Below, in pieces: positions 22,625 to 35,900 of a DNA stretch of 64,000 bases; positions within the stretch are counted from its first letter, which is position 1, and every line of letters begins with the position of its first letter. The position numbers and the translations under genes are program-made. The notes below the pieces were generated by a model. The model made no database searches, had not been told where the DNA came from, and saw only the letters and a list, made by a program, of their open reading frames with translations. This DNA comes from Carposina sasakii (Eukaryota > Arthropoda > Insecta > Lepidoptera > Carposinidae). Location: positions 13,826,001 to 13,890,000 of the forward strand of contig CP053160.1 in NCBI GenBank assembly GCA_014607495.2, read 5' to 3'.

Positions 22625-23215
22625 AAATAAACTGACTTTAAAAAAAAAATTAACCGACTTCAAACTTTAACTAAAAAGCGATAAATAAAGTAACTAATTT
22701 ATCTACTTTATACATATTAAATATCTCGAATTATTTAAATATTTACAACTTAATACCTGATACTTTAACAAAGTCATCTTTAACTATTTAAATATTTATA
22801 ATTATCACTTATTTTTTGGAGTCGGTGCCAGCTAAACAAATAAATGTAATTAAGAAAACTGACCGACACTAAAATTCATAGTAAAACCAAGAATAAGAAA
22901 TTGCATTACCGCGTGCCCTGCCTACTACACCGTATTGTATTTTGCCGTGAGTGTGGCTTTGCCAGACGCGCGCGTCCATCAACACAACAGACTACGTTAC
23001 CCCTAGGTGGCACCACTCCAAAAAAACAGTGATAATTATAAATATTTTTTAAAAATGAAAGTATTAGGTATTAAGTTATATTATATTAGGTTATAGTTAT
23101 ATTTAAATAATTTTAGATATTTAATATGTATTAAGTAGATAAATTAGTTACTTTATTTATCGCTTTTTAGTTAAAGTTTGAAGTCGGTGATTTTTTTTTA
23201 AAAGTCAGTTTATTT
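22625..23215. mobile_element. Foldback element with ~200-bp inverted arms (591 bp)
   Basis: Left arm from 22625 (AAATAAACTGACTTT) to about 22832 is an imperfect reverse complement of about 22999-23215. The central 165 bases are unpaired. The arms include CGACTTCAAACTTTAACTAA near the outer ends and AATATTTATAATTATCAC near the inner ends. No coding capacity. This is a non-autonomous DNA-transposon-like or foldback structure. The transposase that would mobilise it is not visible. Confidence 0.85.
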
Positions 23216-24033
23216 GATATCGACAACGAACATTTATACCTACACATTATTAGTAGAATTATTTATTAGTTGATGTTGTCTTCCACTTGGTGATAATTTC
23301 TGACTTCTGTGATAATTCCTATAAATAGCTTGGTCTTGATTTTGATTCCGTTGTCTGACATACATACATACATATAATCACGCCTTTATCCCTTACGGCT
23401 TAGGTAGAGCACCAAGGGCCGATAGAACCACATGGTGCCACTTCTGACCAATTTTGAGGGTATAGTTATAGTTGAGATGTTGCCTGACAGCTGACATCAT
23501 TATTATATAGGTATAAACCAACGAATTTACATTAGGAATTAACTCATTAATTTTAAGGTATGACCCGGCTTTTTACGAAGTGGCCGAATTATAATATGAA
23601 AGGGTAGCCCGGGTAAGGGACAGTTAACAAGCGCCGAAGAGGTACCATTAAAGGTCTAAGACCTTCCAGCTCTCGTCGTTTGTCATGCAAATAGAGAGTG
23701 AATAATTTATCGAAGATTCATCCCCTGTCGAGTATATTACGGGGATGTTCATTGTTGGTAAAATCGCATGATAAGGGCCCACCAAAACGCCGGGCCTCAT
23801 GATTGCCGGCAATCAGTTGAATAAACGTCGTAACATTCTCTTACCTGGTTAGCTTTTGAGTTAGCTTCGTGTTTTGATCGAATAATTCCCTGATAAATTA
23901 CGGGTTCTCGTGCTGTGCTTTAATTTAGATGTTGTGAAATGGTTATTACTTACCACCACAGAATAGACTGTTCCTGTCAAATTTTAACCTTAGTATATTA
24001 TGAGCCCATTACCTAAAGATCTTGCAACGCGTC
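23216..24033. other. Non-coding sequence with a short retroposon tail
   Basis: A CATACATACATA microsatellite followed by TATAATCACGCCTTTATCCC at about 23356-23460 is the kind of 3' tail left by truncated retroposons. Nothing else was recognised. Confidence 0.5.
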
Positions 24034-25336
24034 TTTGATATTAGGTACAGTCAGCATCAAAATCGATGAACACATTCAGATTTTCAAAATCACTGAACAC
24101 TATAATAACACATAAATCGCTTAACGAGATAGGCACCAGAATTGAATGTACATCATTAAAGTTCAAAAGGTTATTTTGTCGAAAATTGTTGATCGTTATA
24201 ATATCCAAAAACATCATAACATCACTCTGTCACTGAACAATATAAAATTCTTGTTTTGGTTATCTAGTATCAATCACGGCTATGTCAAAATATAACTTGA
24301 CATCATAAATGACAAAATTAACTGAACATTACTTTGTTTTTTTTTAGGTTTAACGCGGCTCCGATGCCGTCAACTGTCAGCAGCAGCGTTTTTAAACTTT
24401 TGCACAGAGGTTTAACAGCGACGTCTCAGCTGTCTATTGTATGCAGACTGCCCCCTCTTGCACACTTTTTAGGGTTCCGTACGTCTGAATACAAAAACGG
24501 AACCCAGCACTCGTGTGTCTGTCCGCGTGCTTACAGTCAATTATCCTATTAGACTGCACATATCAATTCCTGTGACCCAAACACAGAGGTGTGCAGCAGA
24601 TATTATGGGGGGTCATTTTTGGGGGGGAAGGGGTTCTGAAAATGCATCGTGTGGCATATCAAATGAAAGGTCTTGTTGAGAAGATCTTAAATGTATTTTT
24701 TTGTAATTTTAAAATAAATAGCAATTTATTTAGACGAAAATTGATCTCCGAAACTACTGAACCTAAAATTTTGAAAAAAATACAGAAATTAGTTTTCTCC
24801 TTATGATTATAGGAAAACCTATAAGAAGTCCATGTATAACATGGCAGACTGAACATAAACATCGTACGGAACCCTCTTCACGCGAGTTCAACTCGCACTT
24901 GTCGGCTTTTAGGTCTAACGCGGATAGGCGCAGCACCTAATAGAATGTATCACGGACAGTAAAATTAAAACCTTTGTATATTGTTTATCCGACCTCTATG
25001 GCATCTGCTGTCAAACATAAAAAGCTTATGTCAATGTTATTCTCTTTGAACTGAACATGAAATCGATTGTTAATGCCAAAATGAAATACCTTACATATAC
25101 AATCTTTCCTTCTTGTCATATTTCGTAGTAAGAAAGAGAAAACATTTCATTTTATTTAGCGACTTTTGAAAAGTGATGGTCACCTACTTATGGCCTTTTA
25201 AAATAATCATTCAATCTGGCGCCTATCTTGTTAAGTTAAGTTAAGCGATTTATGTGTTATTATAGTTTTCAGTGATTTTGAAAATCTGAATGTATTCATC
25301 GACTTTTGATGCTGACTGTACCTACCTAATATCAAA
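24034..25336. mobile_element. 1.3-kb element with ~120-bp terminal inverted repeats
   Basis: The left end (TTTGATATTAGGTACAGTCA) runs inward to about 24150 and is matched in reverse complement by about 25210-25336, including the shared blocks AACACATAAATCGCTTAA and ATTCAGATTTTCAAAATCAC. The arms show only scattered differences. The interior has no transposase; much of it is a nested inverted copy of repeat family C (24466-24905). This is a non-autonomous DNA transposon by structure; superfamily unassigned. Confidence 0.85.
24466..24905 (-). repeat. Dispersed repeat family C, copy 1, nested in the 1.3-kb element
   Basis: Reads TAGGGTTCCGTACGTCTG at one edge and GAGTTCAACTCGCACTTGTC at the other. 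These are the two ends of the family copy seen in the other orientation at 42716-43140. It interrupts the element with long inverted ends, so it inserted later or was carried along. Confidence 0.75.
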
Positions 25337-26621
25337 CAATATAGACACATAGGTTTGTTAGAATTTTAATTTTGTTAAGCAGTAACTTCCGAATAGCAAT
25401 GTCTGTCATAAATAAATATTCACACATAACACTGTAGCCTAGTCCTACATTAAGTTCACTGAGGCCTTGTGTAGCAGGTAAGCAACGGTATATAAATATA
25501 TAGGTATAGGTAAATATCGAAACATCCATGACTTGAAATTTTTGCACCTACTGGAATTCGAACCCAGGACCTGTAGCGTCGCAGGCTGGGTCACCCAGCC
25601 TGCCAATAGATCATCCGTTCAATAAATTTAACTAAATCGAAGGCCATAATTGATTACACCATTAACTCCTGGACAGATTCTCACAATGTATGCTCCCGTA
25701 TAATACTGGTACTCGTGGCTACTCCAAATTTTATATGGGCAGTTTTATGTGCCCATGCTCCTTCCGTGTTTCGAGGGCATATCGATATCGATTACTGCTA
25801 TAAAATGAAATGACAGTCGTTAGTGTATATCAGAGCAGCAAACTCTATCGTGCCAAACAAAGGCTACGTAGATTGTTGATGGAGTATTCATTGTAATAAC
25901 TGGATCAATGTTGGATGGAATAAGCTAATGTTTAATGTAGAGTATTATGCATTAAAATTAAATTTCGTATCGGTTATGTTATATTTCGGGCATAGAATTC
26001 TCTTGCAATAATATTTTTCGTATTTAAGAGTAACGAAATTAACTACTAGATGTCATATGTGGTCAATGAAAAAACATACTTTAGGAAATATCCCTTTATT
26101 CAACACAGCCAGGTGTTAAGCCTAAACGTAATATAAAATCAATGTTACTAGATCTGCAAAGACACAAAGAGACAAAGTTTTTCTTATTTTAACTGGCTCA
26201 AAAATATATTAGCAAAAAGCTAGCAGAACAAAAGACAAGACCTACTATAGAAATAAGAAGCCTTACTTTACAAAACGCTCAAGCTGCTAAATTATTCAAG
26301 TCAATAAACCTTGGGGGTAGGCAAAAACATTATAAAATCACACCGCCCCGCCAAGTGACGTTCCCAAATTAGAACATCACTGAGACATTCATTCTCAAAC
26401 ATAAATGGAATAGTCGTGTAGTTCGAGTGCCCAGAAATACGGGGTTATCTAAGTACCTACCAAGTTGGCACACCTAGGATAGGTTGGCGCTGTTAGCGGG
26501 AAGCATAAGCGGAGGGTATAGCGATTTTACACTGCAGATTTGCGATAGTATAGTTCTGTTTTCAGTCATTGATACTTGTAAAAGGCTTCCCCTTAATATA
26601 GTAGATAGGCTATGTTACGAC
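25337..26621. other. Non-coding sequence with one tRNA-like SINE remnant
   Basis: At about 25545-25620, read on the minus strand, a B-box (GGTTCGAATTCC) within CCTGGGTTCGAATTCCAG suggests a tRNA-derived SINE remnant. The rest shows no gene or clear repeat. Confidence 0.5.
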
Positions 26622-26795
26622 CGTAGCCCACCTCCGCTGCAAAACTATAACAGCGGAAACGCAGTTACTTCACCCTGTCTAGTTCGAACACTACCGAAAA
26701 TGGACTACATACGGATCAAAATACGCATAAGATATGGCGAAATTACTGCGGTTCCGCTATACTCGTATTGTTTCGCAGCGGAGCTGTAGGCTACG
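26622..26795. repeat. Imperfect foldback repeat
   Basis: Left arm CGTAGCCCACCTCCGCTGC (from 26622) and right arm GCAGCGGAGCTGTAGGCTAC (to 26795) are inverted relative to each other. Pairing extends about 45 bases inward through CAGCGGAAACGCAG with small gaps. A 101-codon open frame across it follows from the unusual composition and has no family signature. Confidence 0.7.
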
Positions 26796-28825
26796 AACTC
26801 GATATGACAGTGCCTATTATATTAACTGGGAAGCTTTCCATGTATGTATAAAAACAGTGCTATGAAAAACAAAATTGTAAATCCGAAAAATTAAAATAAT
26901 TATTAAAATTGTGTGTTTTCACATTGCGTAAATAATTTTGACCGAGAAAGTAATCTACATACAGATACATTTATTGAAATTGTATACACATTTAAAATAA
27001 AATAATAATTTCAAAAACTTTGATAATGTAGATGAAATTAATCCACCGCTGGTTTTTGAGGGCTTTATAATTTTCTTGAGCTCCATTGTTCTCCGAAAAT
27101 TCCAAAACCATTTTGTAATTAAAACGACGTATTTCAAGAAATAACAGAGAGTTTTGATTTGTTATAAAAAGCTTTCAGTACTTGCGATAGTCAGTTGATA
27201 TTTATAATGATGTAGTCGTATTGATTTTACAATACTAAAATTAATAAAGGTCTGCTGAGGGTATGCTAGAATTTGTTACAAGTTACAAGCGCAATTTTGA
27301 TACTAACGCCAATGACTTCATTATTGACAACAACAGCTCATAACAGGTTCACAAACCTTTATAAAACAAAATAGATTTTAAATGTCTGCTAACCCTCAGT
27401 TTTTCGGTATCATTATTGTCCCTTTGAAATTTAAAAAAGGTGTAAAAGGAAGCTCATTCCAAATTTCATACAATCGCCACAATGTTCGTAGATAATTAGA
27501 CAAACATTTGCATTTTGTCCGTAACATTGGCGGGTAGCGGGAGAGCCCCTTTTGTTCTGTGCGGCTGACGAGACGTAACTTATGAATTTGTGAAGAGAAC
27601 ATGTTATGTGCAGGTGCGTCGTTGCAGCCATTCCGATTGATGTAGATGGTGAAGTTTTAAAAACATTATTTTAACTTTTTTTAACGTTGTTACGGGTTTA
27701 CTATTCGGTGATACTTAGCTGTCGATCTTTATTGGGCGGATGCAAGTTCTTTACTAGTACCGACATTTGTGAGCCAAAGCCTGACGGACAGTAACAAACA
27801 ATATACATTTTTATACTTAGCTGAATATATAATAATAAAACATACATCATTTACATGTATACATACATTTTTATACAAGATAGCTATTGTATAAAAATAA
27901 GAGCTGGCGATATAAGGTAGCATGTCAGGAAAATCCTCAAGAACGAGTGTAAAGTTAGTCAAAGACAAAATGAATTGCAGAAACAACTTAGCCCATGAAG
28001 AGATGGTATTCCTCTCAAATTTTGCTCAGCTTACCTGCATATAAAACCATGCACACGCACAAGATTCACATCACAAGTAAAAAAATATAACTTATCTACC
28101 AGAAAACATCACTTTACGGACACATGCAAGCCATTTGTGTATTTACAAATAAATTTTGATTTTTACAAGAAAATTACACCCACTCCTTTCCCAGCTTTTC
28201 CCGCCGAATCCCTAAATTGACTGATGTGTACCAGTGTTTCCATCTTTAATGATAAAATAAATTTCTGAAATATACTTTGCTTTTATATTAAACTAGTACC
28301 ATTGCCAAAATTAATAGTAGTATTAATTTAGAATTTTAAAAAATACTTAAAATGTATTGCGTATAATATGTTCAAATTCATAACAGCGTTGTCAACTTGT
28401 AATAAATGTATGCATTTTAATCTTTTGCATAATGCAACGTAGCAACAGCATACTAGGAAAACATGGGTGCTGCAGAACCTCCATCTGTCTATCACACAAG
28501 TCGTAATGTGTACACGTAGGATTCAAAATGCTTGTTGCATCGCTCGTAAATTGTACCAGCAAAAACTGTTTTGTCCAGTGGTAGGTAACATGCGGTGCGG
28601 ACGTTTGGTGTGTTTTGCTTTATTTATTTACGGACGTCGTCGTCGCCGGCGAACCATTGTGTGATGATTTGTATACATAGGTACACAAAAAGTGGAGTTT
28701 GTATTGAGGGTTGTAGGAAAATGCACTGTGGTACATTACTTATAGGTGTGTTTAGTGCGAAATCATTCATAGAAAGCTCCTGGCAGTGAGATGGACTGTG
28801 AAAATGCAGATAGGATCGTCTTCAG
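26796..28825. other. Non-coding interval with a fragment of repeat family A
   Basis: 27915-28000 is an inverted fragment matching 53580-53660 (CAAGAACGAGTGTAAAGTTA against its complement). Remaining sequence shows only unconserved short open frames. Confidence 0.5.
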
Positions 28826-29037
28826 CCCATTGCAGTCCACTGCTGGACATAGGCCTCCCCCAGGGCAAGCCACAAGGCTACTGCTATAGGGGTGTTTTTG
28901 TCCATAGTCACCACGCTGGGCGGGCGGGTTGGTAACCGCAGTCAAATTTTTGGATTATGTTGTTAGCACGGGAGATATGATATCCACGGGCAAGCATGGG
29001 GTGGTACAAACTCTACTCTGCCGGCACCACGCGGACA
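28826..29037 (-). repeat. RTE-derived 3' unit, copy 1
   Basis: Contains CATTGCAGTCCACTGCTGGA, the shared 3' block of the RTE family in this window, and CACCACGCTGGGCGGGCGGG. It ends near GGCACCACGCGG. The same unit in the other orientation spans 57925-58182, and a shorter one is at 31066. Confidence 0.75.
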
Positions 29038-29928
29038 GATAGGATAGGGTACAAATTGTCTTACCTGTCGTTTGCTATGCTTATTGAGAAAATATACATA
29101 ATCATGCGCAGTCCACTCGTAAATCAGGTCTAAATAAAACACATCACAAGAACACAATAGGGCAGTAATTTAATTATGTATATTGTACTTAATTCGACAG
29201 TCTACTAGCGTCCTGAAAAATAACAATAGAATTTGAAAATAATCCGCATGAAATCTGTATCCGAGTATTTTAACAAAGGATTGAAGATACATATGAATAA
29301 AAATATATCACAAATACTATGAGTTTTAAATGTCACCCATTTATCTTATGTTTATCTTATACTAGCTGTTGCCCGCGACTCCGTCCGTATGGACTGCAGA
29401 AAACATAAAATGTCGAAATTATTCGGGATGAAAATATTTTCCCGCGATAAAAAGTAGCCTATGTGTTAATTTAGGGTGTCAGCTAACTCTGTACCAAATT
29501 TTATTAAAATTGCACCAGTCGTTTAGACTTGAAGAAGTAACAAACATACACACTCACAAACTTTCGCCTTTATTAGTGTGATTATTTGTATATTATGTAA
29601 CCGCGTTAGATATCTTAATCACTATAACGATGCAATCATTATTTTTGTAAGTGATTTTCCTTTACGAATCTGGTGGCACGATAACGTAACAGCGTTACGG
29701 ATTATACGGCAACACTACGGCATAGACTATTCATATATCTGAGCTATGACCATATATGGCATATCATATCACACACTACATCCACCGACCGTTTTGGGTC
29801 GTTCGGTCAGGTACATTATTTTGATGCTTTCATATTTTGTTTCTTGTGTATGTTATGTGATGTGTGTTGTTTTAGTAAATAAACTATTTTATTTTAGTAT
29901 CCCGTCAAGATAAGTCACAATACTTAAT
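29038..29928. other. 3' flank of UGT-A with an inverted family B copy
   Basis: 29362-29590 begins ACTAGCTGTTGCCCGCGACT, continues CCGTCC and CTGCAG, and is an inverted family B repeat ending in a short AT tail. AATAAA for the UGT-A transcript lies at 29888-29893 on the minus strand, about 36 bases past the stop codon. Confidence 0.65.
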
Positions 29929-32900
29929 TTATTGATTCTTCTTCAAACTATTCTTAGCTTTTGATTTTATAACTAACTTCACCAAAAAGGCAAATACCTC
30001 AATAAAAACAACAAATAATACTGTGAGTCCAACAAAAACTACTGCATATACATCAAGCATAGACCAAGCAAGCCAAGATAGTTCCAACCCTGGGTTCTTC
30101 ATATATTTCGCACCATTATTTCTAATAACATATTCGATCCAATATACAGCTGTATCTAAGGCACTCATAGGTCTATCTTTGAACCTCTTCGATGCTTCTA
30201 GTGCATTCTTTTTGAATGTGTCATCTTTTAACACCTCTTCTAGGACCATTTCAAATTTCTCTTCGGTTATATCCTTGTACTTTAAAACCTTACCAAATCC
30301 CATATTCTGTGCTTGCAACAGATTATTATATTGATCGGCATATATAGGTACTCCTATCATGGGAATGCCATGAAATAGTGCTTCTTGTGTACCGATCAGT
30401 CCACCGTGAGATATAAACACTTTGAGATTGGGATGTTCTGAAAATTTTACATCAAACGTTAATTAATCACATCAAACGTTAATTAATCACCAATATACCT
30501 ATATACAATGCTTCCGTTACTAAATTACTGAACAACAAAACAATTCGTACACGAAACTACTGGGCTGAAAGCTGGAATTCCATTATATTCCTTGAATTAT
30601 TGAGGAGTTCAGGAAAGTACTATGATGATTTTCCTAAATTCTAACGGAAATAGGAAAAACGAGTATTCTGGTATATGCCAATAAGTCGTGACTGGTCGCT
30701 AGTTTAAATAAATAAAGGAATAAATGGCTAAATTCTGTTTTGGAAGCTCAATTTTATTAATGTCTAGCTATTAGATTATTGTTTTTAGAGATAATATGGT
30801 CGATTCTGATTGTCACACTTAAACCTAAACGAAAAATTAGCCATACCTATCCTTTTCTCTCTCGGCCATTTATGTTAAGAACAGAGAGAGATAGACTTGA
30901 CTTAAATTAGGTTTACGTTTAAGTGTGACGGTCAGAATCGACCCTAATATATGTATATTATACCAGTAAAAATAATCCCAAGTAATATAAATATAGCCCC
31001 TTTTTATCTGAAATGACCAATAATTTACATATTAAGTACAACTTCATCATCATCGCCCTATTCCACGCCCTAGGACGCAGTCCACTGCTGGACGTAGGCC
31101 TCCCCCAGGGCACGCCACAACACTGCCATGGGGGGTATTTGCCCATAGTCACCACGCTGCGCAGGCGGGTTGGTGACCGCAGTTTGTATTTTGGACTATG
31201 TCGTCAACATGGGAGGCGCAGGAGGAACTGCAACTTAATCGGAAAATATTTTTTATAGTTGAATCGTACCAGAATAATTCTGGCCCGATTCGGCTTAGTA
31301 TTATTCTAAGAAAGTAAGTTGTAAGAAATTACAAAATACATATTAGTACTTGATAATATATGTAATACACATACTTTTTATTTAAATACGGGAGCGGTTA
31401 TCTAAATAATATCTCTTCCACAAGGTAGTACTAGTATATTATAGTATTTAAAGTGCAAATATTAGGTAAGGTAAGATTCCATACACGTTATCGCAGTTTT
31501 TGTTAATTTTTATCTTTAAATACTTGAAGACGCTCCTGGCTTTGTTCGTGAACATCTATGTGTGAAGTCTATGTTTCATAAACAAAGGTTAATATTTTTT
31601 CTTAATAACGGCGAAAACTCTCTGGGGGTTAGCGCTACTCGCTTCCGTGGGTTTTACTCTCGATTCCCCACAAGTTACCCCTGGGTTGTGCCAAATGAGT
31701 AGCTCTTTTTCCGGTGGTAGGCCTCGAAGGCTTCGGCCGTGGCTGGTAACCACCCTCGGCCGTGGCTGGTAACCACCCTCCAAAGCCACATCGCCAAATG
31801 ACTTATGTCGTGTTCCGTTGCGTTGTTTGGAGAAGCCATACAGGGGAAGGTCTGGGCAGTTGCATCTTTTGCACAGTTGCATCTTTCTGCACGAAGTTCT
31901 TGCCCGCTAAAATTCGGCACATGGACCTGCGTCTGTATACTTTGCCGAGGGCAGCGGGATCCGAAGCAAAAATAATATAACAGTAGGCCGCTGAGCTGGC
32001 TAACCGCAGGAAGTAGCAAGCCAGCCACCTGCGAAAGGCTGCCCCGCAACCTCGCGAAAAATCAGCCAGGATGCGTCAAAAACCTTGCCGGTTGGCGACC
32101 GGACGGGAGGGCCAGGTGGCCATCGCTGGGGGGGGGTTCGGGCGGGTCCCCGCGGTCTCCACGTCAGGCTCGTTCACATTGTGGCGAATGTTAGTTTGGC
32201 TCTCAGTTAGGCACCTGATGCCTCGTCCAACTGCTTCCCCTGCTGCCTACTTCACTCTTCCTAAAATATCATAAGAGCACAAAGAAGGTATAAGTTTAGA
32301 CAGCGGTTGCACTCCCTCCTATTCAAAGTGCACCTCACAAATATTCGAGGCCTGCACTCAAACCTCGTTGCAGTCCACCATCATCTCGAGGCTGAAAAAC
32401 CGCAACTGCTGTTCCTCTCAGAGACGCAGATCAAGTATCCGGCTGACGCGGCATACCTCAGTTACCCTGGGTATACTCTACAGCACAGGTTTATTCCTCG
32501 AGCTGGAGTCTGTGCGTATGCGCGCGATGACATTTGTGTTAGGCGTCTCAAGTGCTTTGAGAAATCCAATTACTCTGTGCTCTGGCTTCTGGTTTACACC
32601 GGCATTGAACAAACCCTTTATGCTGCTGTCTATCGCTCGCACACCGGTGATCAGGAGACAACCGCGCTCTTCCAATACCTGAGCAACTCGGCTGACCAGG
32701 CTATGGTCCGGTATCCTTCTGCACAGTTAGTTGTTCTGGGGGACTTTAATGCACACCATCGCGACTGGTTGTTCCCGTACCAGGTGACCGATCATGCCGG
32801 GAGAGAGGCGCTTAAATTTTCACTGACGCTAGATCTCTCTCAGCTGGTAAATTGTTCAACGAGGGTACCGGATGTAGACTCACATGCAGCCAACTGCTGG

Positions 32901-35900
32901 GACGTCCGACCACTATCTGGTGAAATCTGTATCCATCCACTACCCACCTGATCAGGGGCCTAGTGGTATGAGACGGGTGTGGCGATACAAGTCAGCAGAC
33001 TGGGATGAGATGCGTCACTTTTTCGCATCTTTTCCTTGGCGGCAATGCTTCTTTTCATCAGGAGAACCGACGATTTGTGCTGATGCTGTTACTTTACTAT
33101 GCTGTGCTGTTACGTTACGTTACTGAAGGGTATTGCGGCGCGGGGAATATTTTATTCCCTACTCTGACGTTGAATCAGGCAGCAAGGCTCGCCCTTGGTT
33201 CAATGCAGACTGCTGTAGCGCAGAAGTGCAAAAGCAGTTAGCATACTTAGCCTGGGCTAACGCTCGCTCGCGCAAGACATCGGAAACTCGGCATCTGAAG
33301 AAAGCCTACAACCATACCGCCAAGTCCGCGAAGAAAACGTTACGCAGAGCGATGTTTGAACACATTGGCCGCATTGGCACCAAAATGGCTTCATACCCCA
33401 CAGGAAGCAAAGCATTTTGGTCTTTAGCTAAGGCGGTCGAGTCCAACTTCTGTCGCTCATCATTACCGCCACTTCAGAAGCCTGATAGCACACTGGCTCA
33501 TACTGCAAGAGAAAAAGCAAACTTATTTGTGTCTTTGCGGAAAATTCGCGTCTAGATACAACAGGAAAAATACCACCACAGTTACCTCGTGCTGATTCAT
33601 CAATGCAAAATGCAAACATTCGACAAAAAGAGGTACTCAATGCTCTGCGTACTCTGCACGTGAATAAGACCAGTGGGCCTGATGTTATTCCTGCGATTGT
33701 ACTGCGTAACTGCGCACCAGAGTTGTCTCCTGTATTAACACGTCTGTACCGACTCTAACTGGAGACTGGACAAATACCTAAGTCTTGGAAGCTTGCTAAC
33801 GTACAGCCCGTGCCTAAGAAGGGTAGTTGTGCCGACCCTACTAATTATAGACCTATCTCGGTCACCTCCATACTCTGCAAGATTATGGAGCGTGTACTGA
33901 ATGCTCGCCTTTTGGCATATCTTGAAGACAACGACCTACTCAGCGACCGGCAATATGGTTTTCGGCGTGGTCGTTCAACTGGTGATCTTCTTGCATATGC
34001 CAACCATATTTGGAGCGAAGCAATTGAGAAGCACGGGGAAGCCATTGCTGTCTCACTCGATATCCCCAAGGCATTTGATAGGGTATGGCACGACGGCCTT
34101 TTAAGCAAGCTCCCATCGTATGGTATCTCTGATAATCTTTGCATCTGGATTGCTGACTTTTTGAAGAAGCGCTCAATACGTGTGGTCCTTGATGGTCATT
34201 TGTCCAATCAAATCACTATCGACGCAGGAGTTCCGCAAGGGTCAGTACTATCTGCAACCCTTTTCCTATTACATATAAACGACCTGCTTGTGCCTGGTTT
34301 CTTTGGGTATGCAGATGACACCACTGTTGCAGATAGATACTTTTCGGATGCTAGGGCTACCAGAGATCAAGTCCAGTCTTGTCGAGAGTCAATGATTGAG
34401 AGAGTTGATTTGGCACTCAGTCTCCGACTGAGGCTTTGGGAATCAATAGGACACCACTTTCTGTTGCAAACAGATAGCACCCTAGGCCGCATCTTGCTTA
34501 ACATCAGGCACGATGGCGGTCAAATGTTTGCCTAGCTAATTGTAAAAAAAAAAAAATCTTCATTTCTACCAAACAACATCACTTTTTTCTTTCTCTAAAA
34601 TACTGTGCTTATTGTAATTGCGATCTATACTAATATTATACAGGCACTTTGTTTGTTTGGTTGTAATGAATAGGCTCCGAAACCCTACTGGACCGATTTC
34701 AAAAATTCTTTCTTAGAATCCTTATTGGACCTGGATGAACATAGGAATTTCCCGATATTCCCACGGGAAGGCGACCAACGGGAATTTAATATTTTTTACG
34801 GTTCATTGGGGACAACGAGGAAGGACTAAAAACGGATTTCCCGAAATTCCCACGGGAAGGGGACTAACGGGAATTCATAATTTTTACGAGAACCGCTATA
34901 CATATGAAGCTGAAATCGGGTGGGGACAAAAGGACTAAAAACGGATTTCCCGAAATTCCCAAGGGAAGGGGACAAATGGGAATTCAAACGGATTTCCCGA
35001 TATTCCCACGGGAAGGGGACAAACGGGAATTCAACGACACTGCGATACATATGAATTTGAAATTGGACGTGTATGTTCATTAGGGACTCACTTTTTTCTT
35101 TCTACGAAAACAGCTATTTATACGAAGCTGAAATCGGATTAGGGCTACAAGGAAGCTCTAAGAACGGATTTCCCGAAATTCCCACGGGAAGGGGACCAAC
35201 GGGAGTTCCAAATTTGCTGTACCTACATATAAAGTTGTATCTATGTATTGATATGTACCGAAGCGAAGCGAGGGCGGGCCACTATTTTAAATAAAACCGT
35301 AGAACGAACAAACGATTTTTTTTTCTTTGGGTGGATTCTATATTTCGCAACGTTACTACATAACATTTGAGATAATATTATAATTATGTCAAAGTCGTAA
35401 TTATTTTGACCTTATAAGAGATAAGCATTTAAAAATCATCTCATATTAATTAAGATGAGTAGAATAAGTTTACAGTTTAAATCATGAGACGATTTCCAAT
35501 AAGCTGGAGTAGGTAGAACTAAACAAACTTACTAAATATTTCCTTCTGAGGCAACCATTTTTTAATAAATATGTTGTTAGGCTGTCCCTCTATCTGATCA
35601 TCTTCCCATTTCCACAAAACAGTTTGCTTGAGCCTTCTAAAAACGTTCAGAAATGCGTCCCTTTTCTCAACTGGCAACTCAGAGCTACGCACATTTGACC
35701 CGAAGCTCATGTAAACGACTCCATGCTTAGCTCCATCTAAAATATTTTTTATGTCCTGAAAATATATTAGTAATCTATATTATTAAAAAGATGAAGATTT
35801 TGTTTCATTTGCCATTGTTAAATTGAGGAGTATGAAACATAGATATTCAATAGTCATCTTCATAAGAAGATTTAACTATTAAAGATTCAGTAAGTAAACT

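Noticed and set aside
26484..26789. 101-codon plus-strand open frame
   Set aside because: It overlaps an imperfect foldback repeat and has no family motif.
31589..32049. Minus-strand open frames of 97 and 124 codons at 31.6-32.0 kb
   Set aside because: They overlap the GC-rich 5' part of the LINE on the other strand, show no domain, and cross an internal 20-base duplication.
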